This document shows positions 30,687 through 39,510 of a stretch of DNA of 64,000 bases, one piece after another. Below the pieces are notes generated by a model. That model searched no databases. It was not told where the DNA came from and saw only the letters and a list, made by a program, of their open reading frames with translations. How positions within the stretch are numbered: position 1 is the first letter of the stretch; each line of letters starts with the position of its first letter. Both the position numbers and the translations under genes were made by a program. The stretch comes from Sphingomonas sp. Leaf343 (GTDB taxonomy: Bacteria; Pseudomonadota; Alphaproteobacteria; Sphingomonadales; Sphingomonadaceae): the NCBI RefSeq assembly GCF_001423765.1, contig NZ_LMPG01000010.1:249220-313219 (forward strand), read 5' to 3'.

Positions 30687-31252
30687 CGCTCGATGCTCCC
30701 GCTGCGACGGATCTTACGCTGCAACTGCATGATGCCGTACAACAGCGCCTCCGCGGTCGGCGGGCAACCGGGCACATAGATGTCGACCGGCACGATCCGG
30801 TCGCAGCCGCGCACGACCGAGTAGCTGTAGTGGTAGTAACCGCCGCCATTGGCGCAGCTACCCATCGAGATGACGTATTTCGGCTCCGACATCTGGTCGT
30901 AGACCTTGCGCAGCGCCGGGGCCATCTTGTTGCACAGCGTGCCCGCGACGATCATCACGTCCGACTGGCGCGGCGATGCGCGCGGGGCTGCGCCGAACCG
31001 CTCGAGGTCGTAGCGCGGCATGTTGACGTGGATCATCTCCACCGCGCAGCATGCCAGCCCGAACGTCATCCACCAGAGCGAGCCCGTCCGTGCCCACTGG
31101 AACAGCTCCTCGGTCGACGTGACGAGGAAACCCTTGTCGGTCAGCTCTCCGTTCAGCCCGTCGAAAAAACCCTGATCGGGCTGGATGATCGACGTACCGG
31201 GCTCCGGATTGTTGACGAGGCCGATCGGCCCGGAATGTGCGGTCACTCCCAT
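30683..31252 (-). CDS. nuoB: NADH-quinone oxidoreductase subunit B
   Basis: This 189-residue subunit carries cluster N2, the last electron carrier before quinone. The tandem cysteines are in LACCAVEM near residue 69, with GSCANGGG near 132 and [14 protein letters not shown] near 160. The ATG at 31252 gives MGVTAHSG and has GGGAG seven bases upstream; a GTG two codons on, overlapping the nuoA stop, is also possible. Both overlap nuoA. Confidence 0.97.
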   Translation of the reverse strand: MGVTAHSGPIGLVNNPEPGTSIIQPDQGFFDGLNGELTDKGFLVTSTEELFQWARTGSLWWMTFGLACCAVEMIHVNMPRYDLERFGAAPRASPRQSDVMIVAGTLCNKMAPALRKVYDQMSEPKYVISMGSCANGGGYYHYSYSVVRGCDRIVPVDIYVPGCPPTAEALLYGIMQLQRKIRRSGSIER

Positions 31253-31617
31253 TCGAGTGCTCCCTTCTTCCATGCATAGGCAAGGCCGAGCGCCAGTTCG
31301 CCGATGAAGATCATCATCGAGATCCAGGCGGTCCAGCCGAGCGAAAAAACGCTTACTGCCCAAGGATATAGGAACGCCGCCTCAAGATCGAAGATGATGA
31401 ACAGGATGGCGATCAGATAAAAACGCACGTCGAACTGGCTGCGCGGATCCTCGAACGCGGGGAAGCCGCACTCATACTCGGACAGCTTCTGTTCGTTGGG
31501 CTGATGCGAGCCGGTCAGGCGACCGACCAGCATCGGCAGGAACACGAACGCGCTCGACAGCGCGATCGCCACGCCCAGGAACAGCAGGATGGGAAGATAT
31601 TGCGACAGGTCGACCAA
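31243..31617 (-). CDS. nuoA: NADH-quinone oxidoreductase subunit A
   Basis: This 124-residue membrane subunit has three helices and the conserved [25 protein letters not shown] loop near residue 45-68. It is the first gene of the leftward nuo operon. The apparent start is a TTG at 31617; no ATG or GTG is found in frame before the first helix. Translation from TTG would limit the rate of the first subunit. The promoter should lie in 31618-31823. Confidence 0.95.
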   Translation of the reverse strand: MVDLSQYLPILLFLGVAIALSSAFVFLPMLVGRLTGSHQPNEQKLSEYECGFPAFEDPRSQFDVRFYLIAILFIIFDLEAAFLYPWAVSVFSLGWTAWISMMIFIGELALGLAYAWKKGALEWE

Positions 31618-31765
31618 GGGGCTTCTCGCAGGTGCGAACGGATAAGGCCCGCTTTAGGCCCGCCCGCCGGGGCGGGCAAGGCTGGGAGGGTGTGAGAATA
31701 ACTCGCAAGAAGCACGCTATGCTGGGAAACACACCTGTGTTGCCCCGCCCGGACGGGTGGATGCC

Positions 31766-31811
31766 GGGGCCTTACCGTCGTTTCGACAGGGGCCTTACCG
31801 TTGCTTCGACA
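31766..31811. repeat. 23-base tandem repeat, two units
   Basis: Two adjacent units (31766-31788 and 31789-31811) share 21 of 23 bases, starting GGGGCCTTACCGT and ending TTCGACA; a third unit begins with GGGGCC. They lie between the inositol phosphatase stop and the nuoA start. They could be a duplicated protein-binding site or slippage. Confidence 0.75.
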
Positions 31812-31823
31812 GGGGCCGGACCC

Positions 31824-32639
31824 TCAGCGCAATGCGCCCGCCACCAGCTTGTGCAGCTTGGAATGCAAACCGTCGTTCGCCGCGAGGAACTCGTTGCGCT
31901 CCATCGGCCGGTCGCCACCGCGGAAATCGGTGACGAAGCCGCCCGCTTCCTTCACCAGCAACAGGCCCGCCGCGACGTCCCACGGCTTCAGCCCGGATTC
32001 CCAGAACCCGTCATATCGGCCCGCGGCCACCCATGCGAGGTCCAGCGCCGCCGCGCCGAAGCGCCGGATACCCGCCACTTCCGGCGCCACCGCGCCGAAG
32101 ATGCGGCTCCACTGCGCGAAGTCGCCATGTCCCAGGAACGGGATACCCGTCGCGATCAGCGCCTCCGACAGGTCGCGTCGCGCCGAGACCCGCAGCCGCT
32201 GGTCGGTGTGCCACGCGCCCCGGCCCTTCTCGGCCCAGAAGCTCTCGTCGGTCAGCGGCTGATAGACCAGCGCAGTCGTGATCTCGCGCTTGCCGTTCGG
32301 CATCGGCTCCTCGACCGCGATCGAGATGCAGAAATGCGGGATGCCGTGCAGGAAGTTGGACGTGCCATCCAGCGGATCGACGATGAAGCGCGGCTTCGAC
32401 GGATCGCCCGCCACCTCGCCGCGCTCCTCCATCAGGAAGCCCCAGTCGGGTCGTGCGTGGCTCAGTTCCTCATACAGCGTCTGCTCGGCGCGCTGGTCGG
32501 CCATCGACACGAAGTCGGCCGGCCCCTTGCGGCTGACCTGCAGATGCTGGACTTCGTTGAAGTCGCGCCGCAGACGCGGCCCCGCCTTGCGGGCGGCGCG
32601 CTCGATGACGGTGAATAGACCGGAATGGGAGGGCATCAT
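31824..32639 (-). CDS. Inositol monophosphatase family protein
   Basis: This 271-residue enzyme belongs to the IMPase family that hydrolyses sugar or nucleotide phosphates such as myo-inositol 1-phosphate. Metal motifs are visible: MEERGE near 70, DPLDGTSNFLHG at 88-99 and the second signature KPWDVAAGLLLVKEAGG near 217. SuhB proteins of this group also help rRNA antitermination. The start is one of two adjacent ATGs at 32639 and 32636; the longer open frame upstream is only a two-hairpin repeat read through, so it was dropped. Confidence 0.9.
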   Translation of the reverse strand: MMPSHSGLFTVIERAARKAGPRLRRDFNEVQHLQVSRKGPADFVSMADQRAEQTLYEELSHARPDWGFLMEERGEVAGDPSKPRFIVDPLDGTSNFLHGIPHFCISIAVEEPMPNGKREITTALVYQPLTDESFWAEKGRGAWHTDQRLRVSARRDLSEALIATGIPFLGHGDFAQWSRIFGAVAPEVAGIRRFGAAALDLAWVAAGRYDGFWESGLKPWDVAAGLLLVKEAGGFVTDFRGGDRPMERNEFLAANDGLHSKLHKLVAGALR

Positions 32640-32650
32640 ACTTCCTTCGT

Positions 32651-32707
32651 CCCTCTCCCTTTGGGAGAGGGAGGGACCCATCGCTCTTCAGCGATGGGAG
32701 GGTGAGG
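32651..32707 (+). repeat. Two-hairpin repeat, intergenic copy
   Basis: The layout is CCCTCTCCC-TTT-GGGAGAGGGAGGGA, a 9-base stem second hairpin (CCCATCGCT ... AGCGATGGG), then AGGGTGAGGA. It matches the copies at 16595-16648 and 50516-50571 in arms and order; only the second stem differs. It lies just upstream of the inositol phosphatase gene. Confidence 0.85.
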
Positions 32708-32811
32708 ACGGCAAGGTCCTCGGCATCAGGCCGCGGGCAAAGCCCGCGTCGTCGGTCGCGCCGCGCGCGCCGGCCGGGCGGCGGAGGGTGCGAACAGCTC
32801 CGCTGTCCGTG

Positions 32812-33375
32812 TCACTCCGCGCGCCGCACGTAGGTCTGCTCGTACACGTCGACCACGATCCGCGTCCCTGCGGCGATATGCGGCGGCACCATGATGCGGA
32901 CGCCGTTGTCGAGGATCGCGGGCTTGTAGCTGGACGAGGCGGTCTGCCCCTTCACCACCGCGTCCGCCTCGACGATCGTCGCCTCGATCGTCGACGGCAG
33001 CTCGACGGAGATCGGCCGCTCGTCGTACAGTTCGAGGACCACGTCCATCCCGTCCTGAAGGAACGCCGCGGCGTCGCCCAGGATGCCGGCGTCGAGCGTG
33101 ATCTGCTCGTAATTGTCCTTGTCCATGAAGGTTAGCGCCTCGCCGTCCTTGAACAGGAACTGGAAGTCCTTCGTATCCAGCCGCACGCGCTCGACCGTCT
33201 CGGCGGAGCGGAAGCGCACGTTGTTCTTGCGCCCGTCGATCAGGTTCTTCAGCTCGACCTGCATATACGCGCCGCCCTTGCCGGGCTGGGTGTGCTGAAT
33301 CTTCACGGCGCGCCAGATGCCGCCTTCATACTCGATGATATTGCCGGGACGGATGTCCACGCCGCTGATCTTCAT
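32812..33375 (-). CDS. efp: Elongation factor P
   Basis: This 187-residue three-domain factor helps ribosomes form peptide bonds at proline stretches. The KOW-like N-terminal domain carries K33 in PGKGGA, the lysine that is modified in many bacteria. Then come the OB-like domains with [23 protein letters not shown] and the C-terminal [24 protein letters not shown] block. The gene stands alone in the leftward direction, 172 bases before the inositol phosphatase gene. No modifying-enzyme gene is visible nearby. Confidence 0.97.
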   Translation of the reverse strand: MKISGVDIRPGNIIEYEGGIWRAVKIQHTQPGKGGAYMQVELKNLIDGRKNNVRFRSAETVERVRLDTKDFQFLFKDGEALTFMDKDNYEQITLDAGILGDAAAFLQDGMDVVLELYDERPISVELPSTIEATIVEADAVVKGQTASSSYKPAILDNGVRIMVPPHIAAGTRIVVDVYEQTYVRRAE

Positions 33376-33427
33376 GGGATAGACCTACTGGAAAGAGCCT
33401 GGAAGCCGTGCCTCCGTACCCCGCGAT

Positions 33428-34015
33428 CTAGCGAGGCGAGCCCGATCCGGCAAGCAGGGGGTAGGGGTTGACGTCCTCGCCCTGCCACCACCGCTCCCCC
33501 GCGGCCATGCGCTGGATACCGAAATGGAGGTGATAATTGCCCGGCCCGGCATCGCCCGTATCGCCCACGAACGCGACCGGGTCCCCCGCCCTTACCCGCC
33601 GGCCCTCCGCGATGTCGGGAGCGTAGCCCGACAGATGCGCGTAGTAATAGACCCAGCGCCGGTCGGGCGAGCGAACGTACAGCGTCGTGCCGCCCAGCCT
33701 GCTCTCGAACAGCTTCTCGACGGTGCCGTCCGCCGCCGCCAGCACGGGTGTGCCGCCCGGCGCCATGATGTCGGTGCCATGATGCCCGCGCGTGCCGCCA
33801 CCGCGCGCATCGCCGAAGCTGTCGGCGATCGCGCCGCGCGGGACACCCGCGACCGGCACAACCAACCTGCCCGGCTGCCTGCGTCCGAACGGTAAGACCT
33901 GTGCGACCCGCTCGCGAACCGTCCGGCCGCCGCCGGACCCGAACGACAGCATCGATCCGAACGCCAGCGTGCCCAGCACGATCAGCGCCAGAACGACCCA
34001 CCCGACCCGCGACAT
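33428..34015 (-). CDS. M23 family metallopeptidase (membrane-anchored)
   Basis: This 195-residue protein has one N-terminal membrane segment (about residues 5-22), then an M23/LytM domain. The zinc motif HHGTDI starts at 78 and the second HLHFGI has its histidines at 162 and 164. All expected catalytic residues are present, so it should cleave peptidoglycan cross-links rather than act only as an activator. It starts 6 bases after an L,D-transpeptidase gene, which makes a cross-links; the two are likely one unit. Confidence 0.92.
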   Translation of the reverse strand: MSRVGWVVLALIVLGTLAFGSMLSFGSGGGRTVRERVAQVLPFGRRQPGRLVVPVAGVPRGAIADSFGDARGGGTRGHHGTDIMAPGGTPVLAAADGTVEKLFESRLGGTTLYVRSPDRRWVYYYAHLSGYAPDIAEGRRVRAGDPVAFVGDTGDAGPGNYHLHFGIQRMAAGERWWQGEDVNPYPLLAGSGSPR

Positions 34016-34021
34016 CCGCGA

Positions 34022-35035
34022 TTACGCCCGGAACACCGCCTTCGTCCCCGGCTTGACCATCACCGACAGCCGCGCCCCATCCCAGTTGGTCAGGCGGATG
34101 CAGCCATGGCTTTCGGCGCGCCCGATCGTCTCCGGATTGGGCGTGCCGTGGATGCCGTAATGGTCCTTCGACAGATCCAGCCACACGACGCCGACCGGTC
34201 CGTTCGGTCCCGGCGGCAGCAACTCCTTGTCGTCGCCTTTCTTGGCGTCCCAGAACAGCGCCGGGTTGTAGTGAAACTTCGGGTTGTAATCCGCGCCCTT
34301 GATCGTCCAGTTGCCCAGCGGCAGCGGATCATGCTCCGACCCCATCGTCGCGGTGAACTGCGCGATCAGTTTGTCGTCCTTGTCCATCACGCGCAGCACG
34401 CCGTCGGACTTGTCGACGACGATGTGGTCCGCCTGCGGCTGGTTCGCGTCGACGTTGAGCATGTTCAGCGTCGCGCGCCATTCGTCGGTCAGCTTGGGAT
34501 CGTACTGGCGGCTGGACGGCAGCGCGTTGGGGAATACGACTTTCGTCCCCACCGTCAGCATCGTCTGCGGCGAATTCAGCGCCATGATGACCGCGGGCGT
34601 GGTGTGGAACATCTCCGCCAGCTTCTCCATCGGCGACCGGTAGCCGATCGTCGGCAGCTTCGCCTGGACCGCGTAATCCTTCGGCAGCGGGTCGATGAAC
34701 GGCCCGGTCAGCGCCGCCCGGCTCAGCGGCAGCGTGACGGTCGGCCGTGCATTGCGGTAGGCCGACAGCGCCTGCACCGTCGCGGCATCGGTCTTGCCCG
34801 TCACCGGCAACCCACGCGATTCCTGAAAGCCCTTCAGCGCGTTGACCAGCGCGATGCCGCCGCGCCCGTCCAGCACGCCGGGTCCGAAGCCGAGATGATC
34901 GAGGATGACCTGCACCCGTAGGATGTCGAGATCGACCGCGGGATTCGGGGCCGGAGCTTGGGCCGGGGGGGTCTGGGCCGCCGCGGATATCGCTGCGCCG
35001 CTAACGAGAACCGCCGCCAAGATCGCCTTCATCAT
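34022..35035 (-). CDS. L,D-transpeptidase with peptidoglycan-binding domain
   Basis: This 337-residue exported protein has a signal peptide (cleavage after AISAAA, about residue 20), a peptidoglycan-binding domain at about 35-95 with the LDILRVQVILDHLGF start, a LysM-like middle (MFHTTPAVIMALN) and a YkuD catalytic domain. The catalytic H310 and C312 are in SHGCIRLTNWD. Such enzymes make 3-3 peptidoglycan cross-links or attach lipoproteins to the wall. The neighbouring M23 gene would supply the cutting function. Confidence 0.93.
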   Translation of the reverse strand: MMKAILAAVLVSGAAISAAAQTPPAQAPAPNPAVDLDILRVQVILDHLGFGPGVLDGRGGIALVNALKGFQESRGLPVTGKTDAATVQALSAYRNARPTVTLPLSRAALTGPFIDPLPKDYAVQAKLPTIGYRSPMEKLAEMFHTTPAVIMALNSPQTMLTVGTKVVFPNALPSSRQYDPKLTDEWRATLNMLNVDANQPQADHIVVDKSDGVLRVMDKDDKLIAQFTATMGSEHDPLPLGNWTIKGADYNPKFHYNPALFWDAKKGDDKELLPPGPNGPVGVVWLDLSKDHYGIHGTPNPETIGRAESHGCIRLTNWDGARLSVMVKPGTKAVFRA

Positions 35036-35155
35036 CCCACTCCTGAACCGTTACGCTTGGGGTACGAACGGAACAGGACGCCGGATGTTTCCATGGTCGG
35101 CCTGCAAACCACCCTCGTCACGCCCGACCGGCCCGGCATGACGGCGACGAACCTA

Positions 35156-35836
35156 CTACTTGGCCAGAACCTCGGCGAACGCCCGGACCGCAGCCGCCTC
35201 GTCCCCGTTCCACACCGATCCGCACACGGCGAGGAAATCCGCCCCCGCCGCGACCAGCGGCGCGGCATTCGCCGGCGTGATGCCGCCGATCGCCACTGAG
35301 GGCAGCTCGAACACCGCCGACCACCAGGACAGGATCACCGGTTCCGGGCGATGCTTCACCGCTTTGGTGGTCGTCGGGTAAAAGGCGCCGAACGCGACAT
35401 AGTCGGCCCCCGCCTCCCCCGCTTCCATCGCCAGATGCCGGCTGTCGTGGCAGGTCACGCCAATCTGCGCGGTCGGCCCCAGCGCATCCCGCGCCTCGCG
35501 CGGGTCACCGTCGTCCTGCCCCAGATGCACGCCGTCCGCACCCAGCCGCTTCGCCAGCGCGATCGAATCGTTGACGATGAACGCCACTTCCCGGTCCGCG
35601 CATAGCCGTTGCAGCGGCTCGGCCAGCTTCGCCGCGATATGCTGGTCGACGTCCTTCACCCGGAACTGGAACGCCGCCACCGGACCTGCGTCCAGCGCCC
35701 GCGCCAGCCGGTCGGGGAAGTCGCCGTCCACCTCCAGCGGCGACACCAGATACAATTGGCACGGCGGCCGGCGCTGGTCGCGGGTGAAGGATACGGCGAA
35801 ATCGGGGTCGAGCGGGCCGAGAGGATCGTCAGTCAT
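35156..35836 (-). CDS. thiE: Thiamine phosphate synthase
   Basis: This 226-residue TIM-barrel enzyme joins the pyrimidine and thiazole phosphates to thiamine phosphate. Key segments are FQFRVKD near residue 57, FIVNDSIALAKRLGADGVHLGQDD near 86-109 and SVAIGGITPANAAPLV near 185. The N-terminal 25 residues are an extension before the first strand. TenI-like enzymes look similar, so the assignment is to the ThiE/TenI family with ThiE preferred. No TPP riboswitch was found near it. It is followed, in the same direction, by a gap and the transpeptidase pair. Confidence 0.85.
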   Translation of the reverse strand: MTDDPLGPLDPDFAVSFTRDQRRPPCQLYLVSPLEVDGDFPDRLARALDAGPVAAFQFRVKDVDQHIAAKLAEPLQRLCADREVAFIVNDSIALAKRLGADGVHLGQDDGDPREARDALGPTAQIGVTCHDSRHLAMEAGEAGADYVAFGAFYPTTTKAVKHRPEPVILSWWSAVFELPSVAIGGITPANAAPLVAAGADFLAVCGSVWNGDEAAAVRAFAEVLAK

Positions 35837-35893
35837 TCCCCGCCCGTACCCGCTCGCCGCGCTCCGCTCCAGTCCGGCCGTCGCTTGTCGCGA

Positions 35894-36802
35894 CTATTCC
35901 TCGCCCTTGTAGATCGAGACGATCTTGTCGAGCATCGCCAGCGCCTCGTCGCGCGGCCGCTGGAAAGTGTTGCGACCGATGATCGAGCCGTTGCCACCGC
36001 CCGCCAGAATGTCGCGCGCGTCCTGATACACCGCGTCGGATCCCTTGGACGCGCCGCCGGAGAACACGACGATCCGCCGTCCCGCGAAGCTCGACCGGAC
36101 GACGTGCTTCACCCGGTCCGCCTGCTTCGACCAGTCGGTGCCCTCGTAGCTCTTCACGGCATCCTTCTGCTCGATATGGTCGGTCGGCAACTTCACCTTG
36201 ATAATGTGCGCGCCGAGCAGCGCCGCCATGTGCGCGGCATAGGCGCCGACATCCAGCGCCAGTTCGCCCGCCTTGGACAGTTCGCCGCCGCGCGGATAGC
36301 TCCAGATCACCGTCGCAATGCCGGCCGCCGCGGCCTCCTCGCGCAGGGCCCGGATCTGCTCCATCGCGTCGAAGATCCCGTCCGACCCCGGATAGATGGT
36401 GAAGCCGATCGCGGCGCAGCCGAGCCGCAACGCGTCCTCGACGCTGCCCGTCTGCGCCTGCGAGATCGAGGTTGCCCAGCTGTTCGAGCTGTTGACCTTC
36501 AGGATCGTCGGGATGCGGCCGGCGAACGTATCCGCCCCCGCCTCCAGCATCCCCAGCGGCGCGGCATAGGCCGACAGCCCCGCATCGATCGCCAGCTGAT
36601 AGTGGTAATGCGGGTCGTACGCCGCCGGATTGATCGCGAACGACCGCGCCGGGCCGTGTTCGAAGCCCTGATCGACGGGCAGGATCACCAGCTTGCCGGT
36701 GCCGCCCAGCTTGCCCTGCATCAGGATGCGGGCGAGGTTCGCCTTCACGGCGGGGCTGGTACCTTCGTATTTGTCGAGGATCGTCTTCACTGCGGGAGTC
36801 AT
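35894..36802 (-). CDS. fbaB: Class I fructose-bisphosphate aldolase (DhnA type)
   Basis: This 302-residue enzyme is a DhnA-type class I aldolase that cleaves fructose 1,6-bisphosphate through a Schiff base. Blocks seen are LVILPVDQGFEHGP near 38-51, the lysine strand HIIKVKLPTDHIEQ near 198, and VVFSGGASKGSD near 245. It lies 57 bases before thiE and between the toxin-antitoxin pair and thiE, close to pgk and gap, so three lower-glycolysis genes sit within 5 kb. No class II aldolase is in the window. Confidence 0.94.
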   Translation of the reverse strand: MTPAVKTILDKYEGTSPAVKANLARILMQGKLGGTGKLVILPVDQGFEHGPARSFAINPAAYDPHYHYQLAIDAGLSAYAAPLGMLEAGADTFAGRIPTILKVNSSNSWATSISQAQTGSVEDALRLGCAAIGFTIYPGSDGIFDAMEQIRALREEAAAAGIATVIWSYPRGGELSKAGELALDVGAYAAHMAALLGAHIIKVKLPTDHIEQKDAVKSYEGTDWSKQADRVKHVVRSSFAGRRIVVFSGGASKGSDAVYQDARDILAGGGNGSIIGRNTFQRPRDEALAMLDKIVSIYKGEE

Positions 36803-36825
36803 GGTCGTTTCCTATCAGCTTGTTT

Positions 36826-37155
36826 CTAAAGGGTAAGCCAGCGACGTAGTGCCTGATCGACCTGTTCCATCCGGGTTGCGGAGGCATGGCCGATCACTTT
36901 GACGATGCGATGACGCTGGACCGAGGTGATGCGATCGACCTGCACCTCGCATTCGACGGTTAGGCCGGTATGTTCCTGCGGAGAGATGGCGACACGGAAC
37001 AGCGCCTCGCCACCCACGACATCGGTCAACGGACAGAGCGTGATCGTGGCATGCGACTCGTTGAACAACTCGGCCTGAACGACGACACCCGGTCGCGCGC
37101 CGGACGCCGCGTCCGGTCCACCGATCAGCACGATTGCGCCGCGGATCAACTCCAC
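36826..37155 (-). CDS. MazF/PemK-family toxin
   Basis: This 109-residue protein fits the MazF/PemK endoribonuclease fold: it opens with an IRGAIVLIGGP strand, followed by RPGVVVQ, the TITLCPLTD segment near residue 40, and VDRITSVQRHRIVKVIG near 74. The arginine of RPGVVVQ and the threonine of LCPLT are family hallmarks. It overlaps the antitoxin gene by 10 bases and ends 24 bases before fba. Such toxins cut mRNA at short sites; the target is not known here. Confidence 0.85.
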   Translation of the reverse strand: MELIRGAIVLIGGPDAASGARPGVVVQAELFNESHATITLCPLTDVVGGEALFRVAISPQEHTGLTVECEVQVDRITSVQRHRIVKVIGHASATRMEQVDQALRRWLTL

Positions 37156-37382
37156 GCCGCATCCTCGCGCGCGATGCCGTCCCAGAACGCATAGTCGCCC
37201 GCAACGTCGCGCCTCGATGCGCGCAGCGATTGCCGCCGCGCCTCCCGCCGGTACGCCTCGTCGTGCAGGTCGACATACCGGCGAACCGCCTCGCGCGCGA
37301 TGTCGCTCTTGCTGCGCCCCTGCGTCCGCGCGACCGCGGCGAGCCGTTCCTCCAGTTCCGAGTCGAGCCTGACGCCGAGCAC
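37146..37382 (-). CDS. Ribbon-helix-helix antitoxin
   Basis: This 78-residue protein has an N-terminal ribbon-helix-helix domain (VRLDSELEERLAAVARTQGRSKSDIAREAVRRYV), with GRSKSDIAREAV as the typical second helix. The rest is a charged toxin-binding tail ending in FWDGIAREDAAW. The start is a GTG at 37382 with GGAGG about six bases before it. It is the first gene of the pair. A perfect palindrome just upstream is the likely autorepressor site. Confidence 0.88.
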   Translation of the reverse strand: MLGVRLDSELEERLAAVARTQGRSKSDIAREAVRRYVDLHDEAYRREARRQSLRASRRDVAGDYAFWDGIAREDAAWS

Positions 37383-37393
37383 TACGAGCCTCC

Positions 37394-37409
37394 GTTTAAC
37401 ATGTTAAAC
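37394..37409. promoter_or_regulatory. Operator palindrome of the toxin-antitoxin pair
   Basis: GTTTAACATGTTAAAC is a perfect 16-base palindrome lying 12 bases upstream of the antitoxin GTG. It is very AT-rich for this genome. Ribbon-helix-helix antitoxins usually repress their own operon at such sites. Binding is inferred. Confidence 0.7.
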
Positions 37410-37827
37410 ATAGCAAGGTTCGCGGATTACCTCAACACACTTCCCGCGCGGTCGGCGCCTCCCTTCCGGACGGCCATGCCGGTGCGGCGAAGATGTCCGA
37501 TGCGACGGTCCACGAGGAGATGAGTGCTGCCTGTCGCGGCCGTGGCGCAGGCGGCCACGGCGGCTAGCCCGAACGCGGGCACGCCGCCCCGCTGTCGAGC
37601 TGACGCTGGTGGGCAGCGGGAAGGTTGGCCCGCCGACCTGCGCGGCCTGGCCATCGTCATCGATCTGCCGGCGACCTGTGTACCGCGTGTCGGGCCGAAT
37701 TGCCTTTCTTCGAAGGCTGTTACCGCCGACTCCGGTCACACGGCGTGAAAGCTCATCCGCTTCGCCAAGGCGGGGGCATGGGACCTCGCCGACCTGAACG
37801 CGATCATCATTCCGCTACTCGACGAAC
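37410..37827. other. Non-coding stretch with no recognised gene
   Basis: About 420 bases between the toxin-antitoxin operator and pgk hold no convincing gene on either strand. Short open frames exist, but none has a ribosome site or a recognised family. A frame near 37748-37836 reads KLIRFAKAGAWDLADLNAIII and looks like the end of a real protein, without an upstream start. This may be the decayed remnant of a gene. Confidence 0.45.
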
Positions 37828-37852
37828 CGCCGCCGGCCCGAACCCGGCGGCG
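37828..37852 (-). terminator. Hairpin after pgk
   Basis: A 9-base perfect stem (CGCCGCCGG / CCGGCGGCG) with a 7-base loop begins 9 bases after the pgk stop. No T-run follows, so it is a probable but not classical terminator. Confidence 0.5.
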
Positions 37853-37860
37853 CTCCGCCA

Positions 37861-39051
37861 TCAACGATAGAGCGCGGCCACGCCGGGCAGGGTCTTGCCT
37901 TCCATCCACTCCAGGAAAGCGCCACCGGCCGTGGAGACGAACGTGAAGTCGCCGGCCACGCCCGCGTGGTTCAGCGCCGCGACCGTATCGCCGCCACCTG
38001 CCACCGACACCAGCGACCCGTCCCTGGTCAACGCCGCCGCGGTCTTCGCCAGCGCGACGGTCGCGGTGTCGAACGGCGGCGTCTCGAACGCACCCAGCGG
38101 ACCGTTCCACACCAAAGTCCGGCAATTCTTCAGCACGTCGCCCAGCGCCTCGACCGCCGCCGGGCCGACGTCGAGGATCATCTCGTCCGCCGCGACCTCA
38201 TGCACGTTGACCGTCCGCGTCGGCGGATCGGCGCGGAATTCCGTTGCGACCACCACGTCATAGGGCAGATGCACGGTGCAATTCGCGCCGTCCGCCGCCG
38301 TCATGATCTCTTCGCAGGTCGCCGCCAGTTCATGCTCGCACAGCGACTTGCCGACATCGATGCCACGTGCCGCGAGGAACGTGTTTGCCATGCCGCCGCC
38401 GATGATGAGGTGATCGACGCGCGTGACGAGATGCTTCAGCACGTCGAGCTTGCTGGATACCTTCGCACCGCCGACGACGGCGGCGACCGGGTGGTCAGGG
38501 TTACCCAGCGCCTTCTCCAGCGCATCGAGTTCCGCCTCCATCGCGCGTCCGGCATAGGCCGGCAACGCCCGTGCCAGCCCCTCGGTCGAGGCGTGCGCGC
38601 GGTGCGCGGCGGAAAAGGCGTCGTTCACGTACGCGTCGCCCACCGCCGCGATCCGCGCCACGAGTTCAGGATCGTTCGTCTCTTCGCCCGCGAAGAAACG
38701 GGTATTCTCCATCACCGCGATCTCGCCCGGCTGCATCGTCGCGACCGCATCCTCGGCCCCGTCCCAGTCGATGAAGCGCACCGGCCGCCCCAGCACCTGC
38801 GCGTACGGCCGCGTCACCAGCGCCAGCGACATCTCCGGATTCCGCTGCCCCCCGGGTCGCCCGAAATGCGCCAGAACCAGCACGATCGCACCGCGATCGG
38901 CCAGCTCGGTCACGGTCGCCAGCGTCGCCCGCAGCCGCGTGTCGTCGGTCACCTGACCGTCCGCCATCGGCACGTTCAGATCCTCGCGCACCAGCACGCG
39001 CCGGCCCTGAATGTCGCCCAGATCATCCAGCGTTTTGAACGGCTTGCTCAT
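37861..39051 (-). CDS. pgk: Phosphoglycerate kinase
   Basis: This 396-residue glycolytic kinase makes ATP from 1,3-bisphosphoglycerate. It shows [13 protein letters not shown] near residue 17, the substrate loop LAHFGRPGG near 60, [15 protein letters not shown] near 190, and the C-terminal nucleotide loop [13 protein letters not shown] near 353. It is complete, and its ATG overlaps the MOSC stop. The order gap-MOSC-pgk on one strand suggests one unit. Confidence 0.97.
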   Translation of the reverse strand: MSKPFKTLDDLGDIQGRRVLVREDLNVPMADGQVTDDTRLRATLATVTELADRGAIVLVLAHFGRPGGQRNPEMSLALVTRPYAQVLGRPVRFIDWDGAEDAVATMQPGEIAVMENTRFFAGEETNDPELVARIAAVGDAYVNDAFSAAHRAHASTEGLARALPAYAGRAMEAELDALEKALGNPDHPVAAVVGGAKVSSKLDVLKHLVTRVDHLIIGGGMANTFLAARGIDVGKSLCEHELAATCEEIMTAADGANCTVHLPYDVVVATEFRADPPTRTVNVHEVAADEMILDVGPAAVEALGDVLKNCRTLVWNGPLGAFETPPFDTATVALAKTAAALTRDGSLVSVAGGGDTVAALNHAGVAGDFTFVSTAGGAFLEWMEGKTLPGVAALYR

Positions 39052-39509
39052 GATTCCTCGATCCTGATGAGATCACCGACAGCGATCCTGCCGCCGGCCA
39101 GAACACGCGTGCACGCACCCCCGCGCCAATCCGGCGTCAGTGCGGCGCGAAGGCCGGGGGCCAGCGCCTCCATCCGCTCGCACGGGTCGGTCTCCCGCGT
39201 GATTTCCAGCACCACGTCCGCGCCGATCAAAAGCCGGACGCCCGCCGTCTGCGGCAGGTCCAGCCCCTCGACCAGCAGGTTCGCGCGCCGTTCGAACCAC
39301 GGAATCGTGCGACCGACTTCCGCCATCGCGAGGTCCCAGTCGCCCGCTTCCATCAACGTCACCTGACGCCGGCCCAGCCCACCGGGCTTGCGCGCCCCAC
39401 GGAAATCGCCGGCGATGCCGCCGTCGAGCGACACCTCGGCATGGTCGATGCTTTCCATCGGCCCCTTGGGTCGCCCGTGGCGCGCGATGCCGGCGATCCG
39501 GCCACTCAC
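39048..39509 (-). CDS. MOSC domain-containing protein
   Basis: This 153-residue protein is a single MOSC domain, the fold found at the C-terminus of molybdenum cofactor sulfurases. It has the [13 protein letters not shown] and [16 protein letters not shown] segments, with the conserved cysteine in ETDPCERM and a second in GGACTRVL. The start is a GTG at 39509, just after the gap stop; a longer frame upstream would overlap gap and is rejected. It lies between two glycolytic genes and overlaps pgk by 4 bases. Function in sulfur or metal handling is inferred from the family. Confidence 0.85.
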   Translation of the reverse strand: MSGRIAGIARHGRPKGPMESIDHAEVSLDGGIAGDFRGARKPGGLGRRQVTLMEAGDWDLAMAEVGRTIPWFERRANLLVEGLDLPQTAGVRLLIGADVVLEITRETDPCERMEALAPGLRAALTPDWRGGACTRVLAGGRIAVGDLIRIEES

Positions 39510-39510
39510 C

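Noticed and set aside
35837..35893. TPP riboswitch upstream of thiE
   Set aside because: The short gap before thiE is too small and has no THI-box-like sequence.
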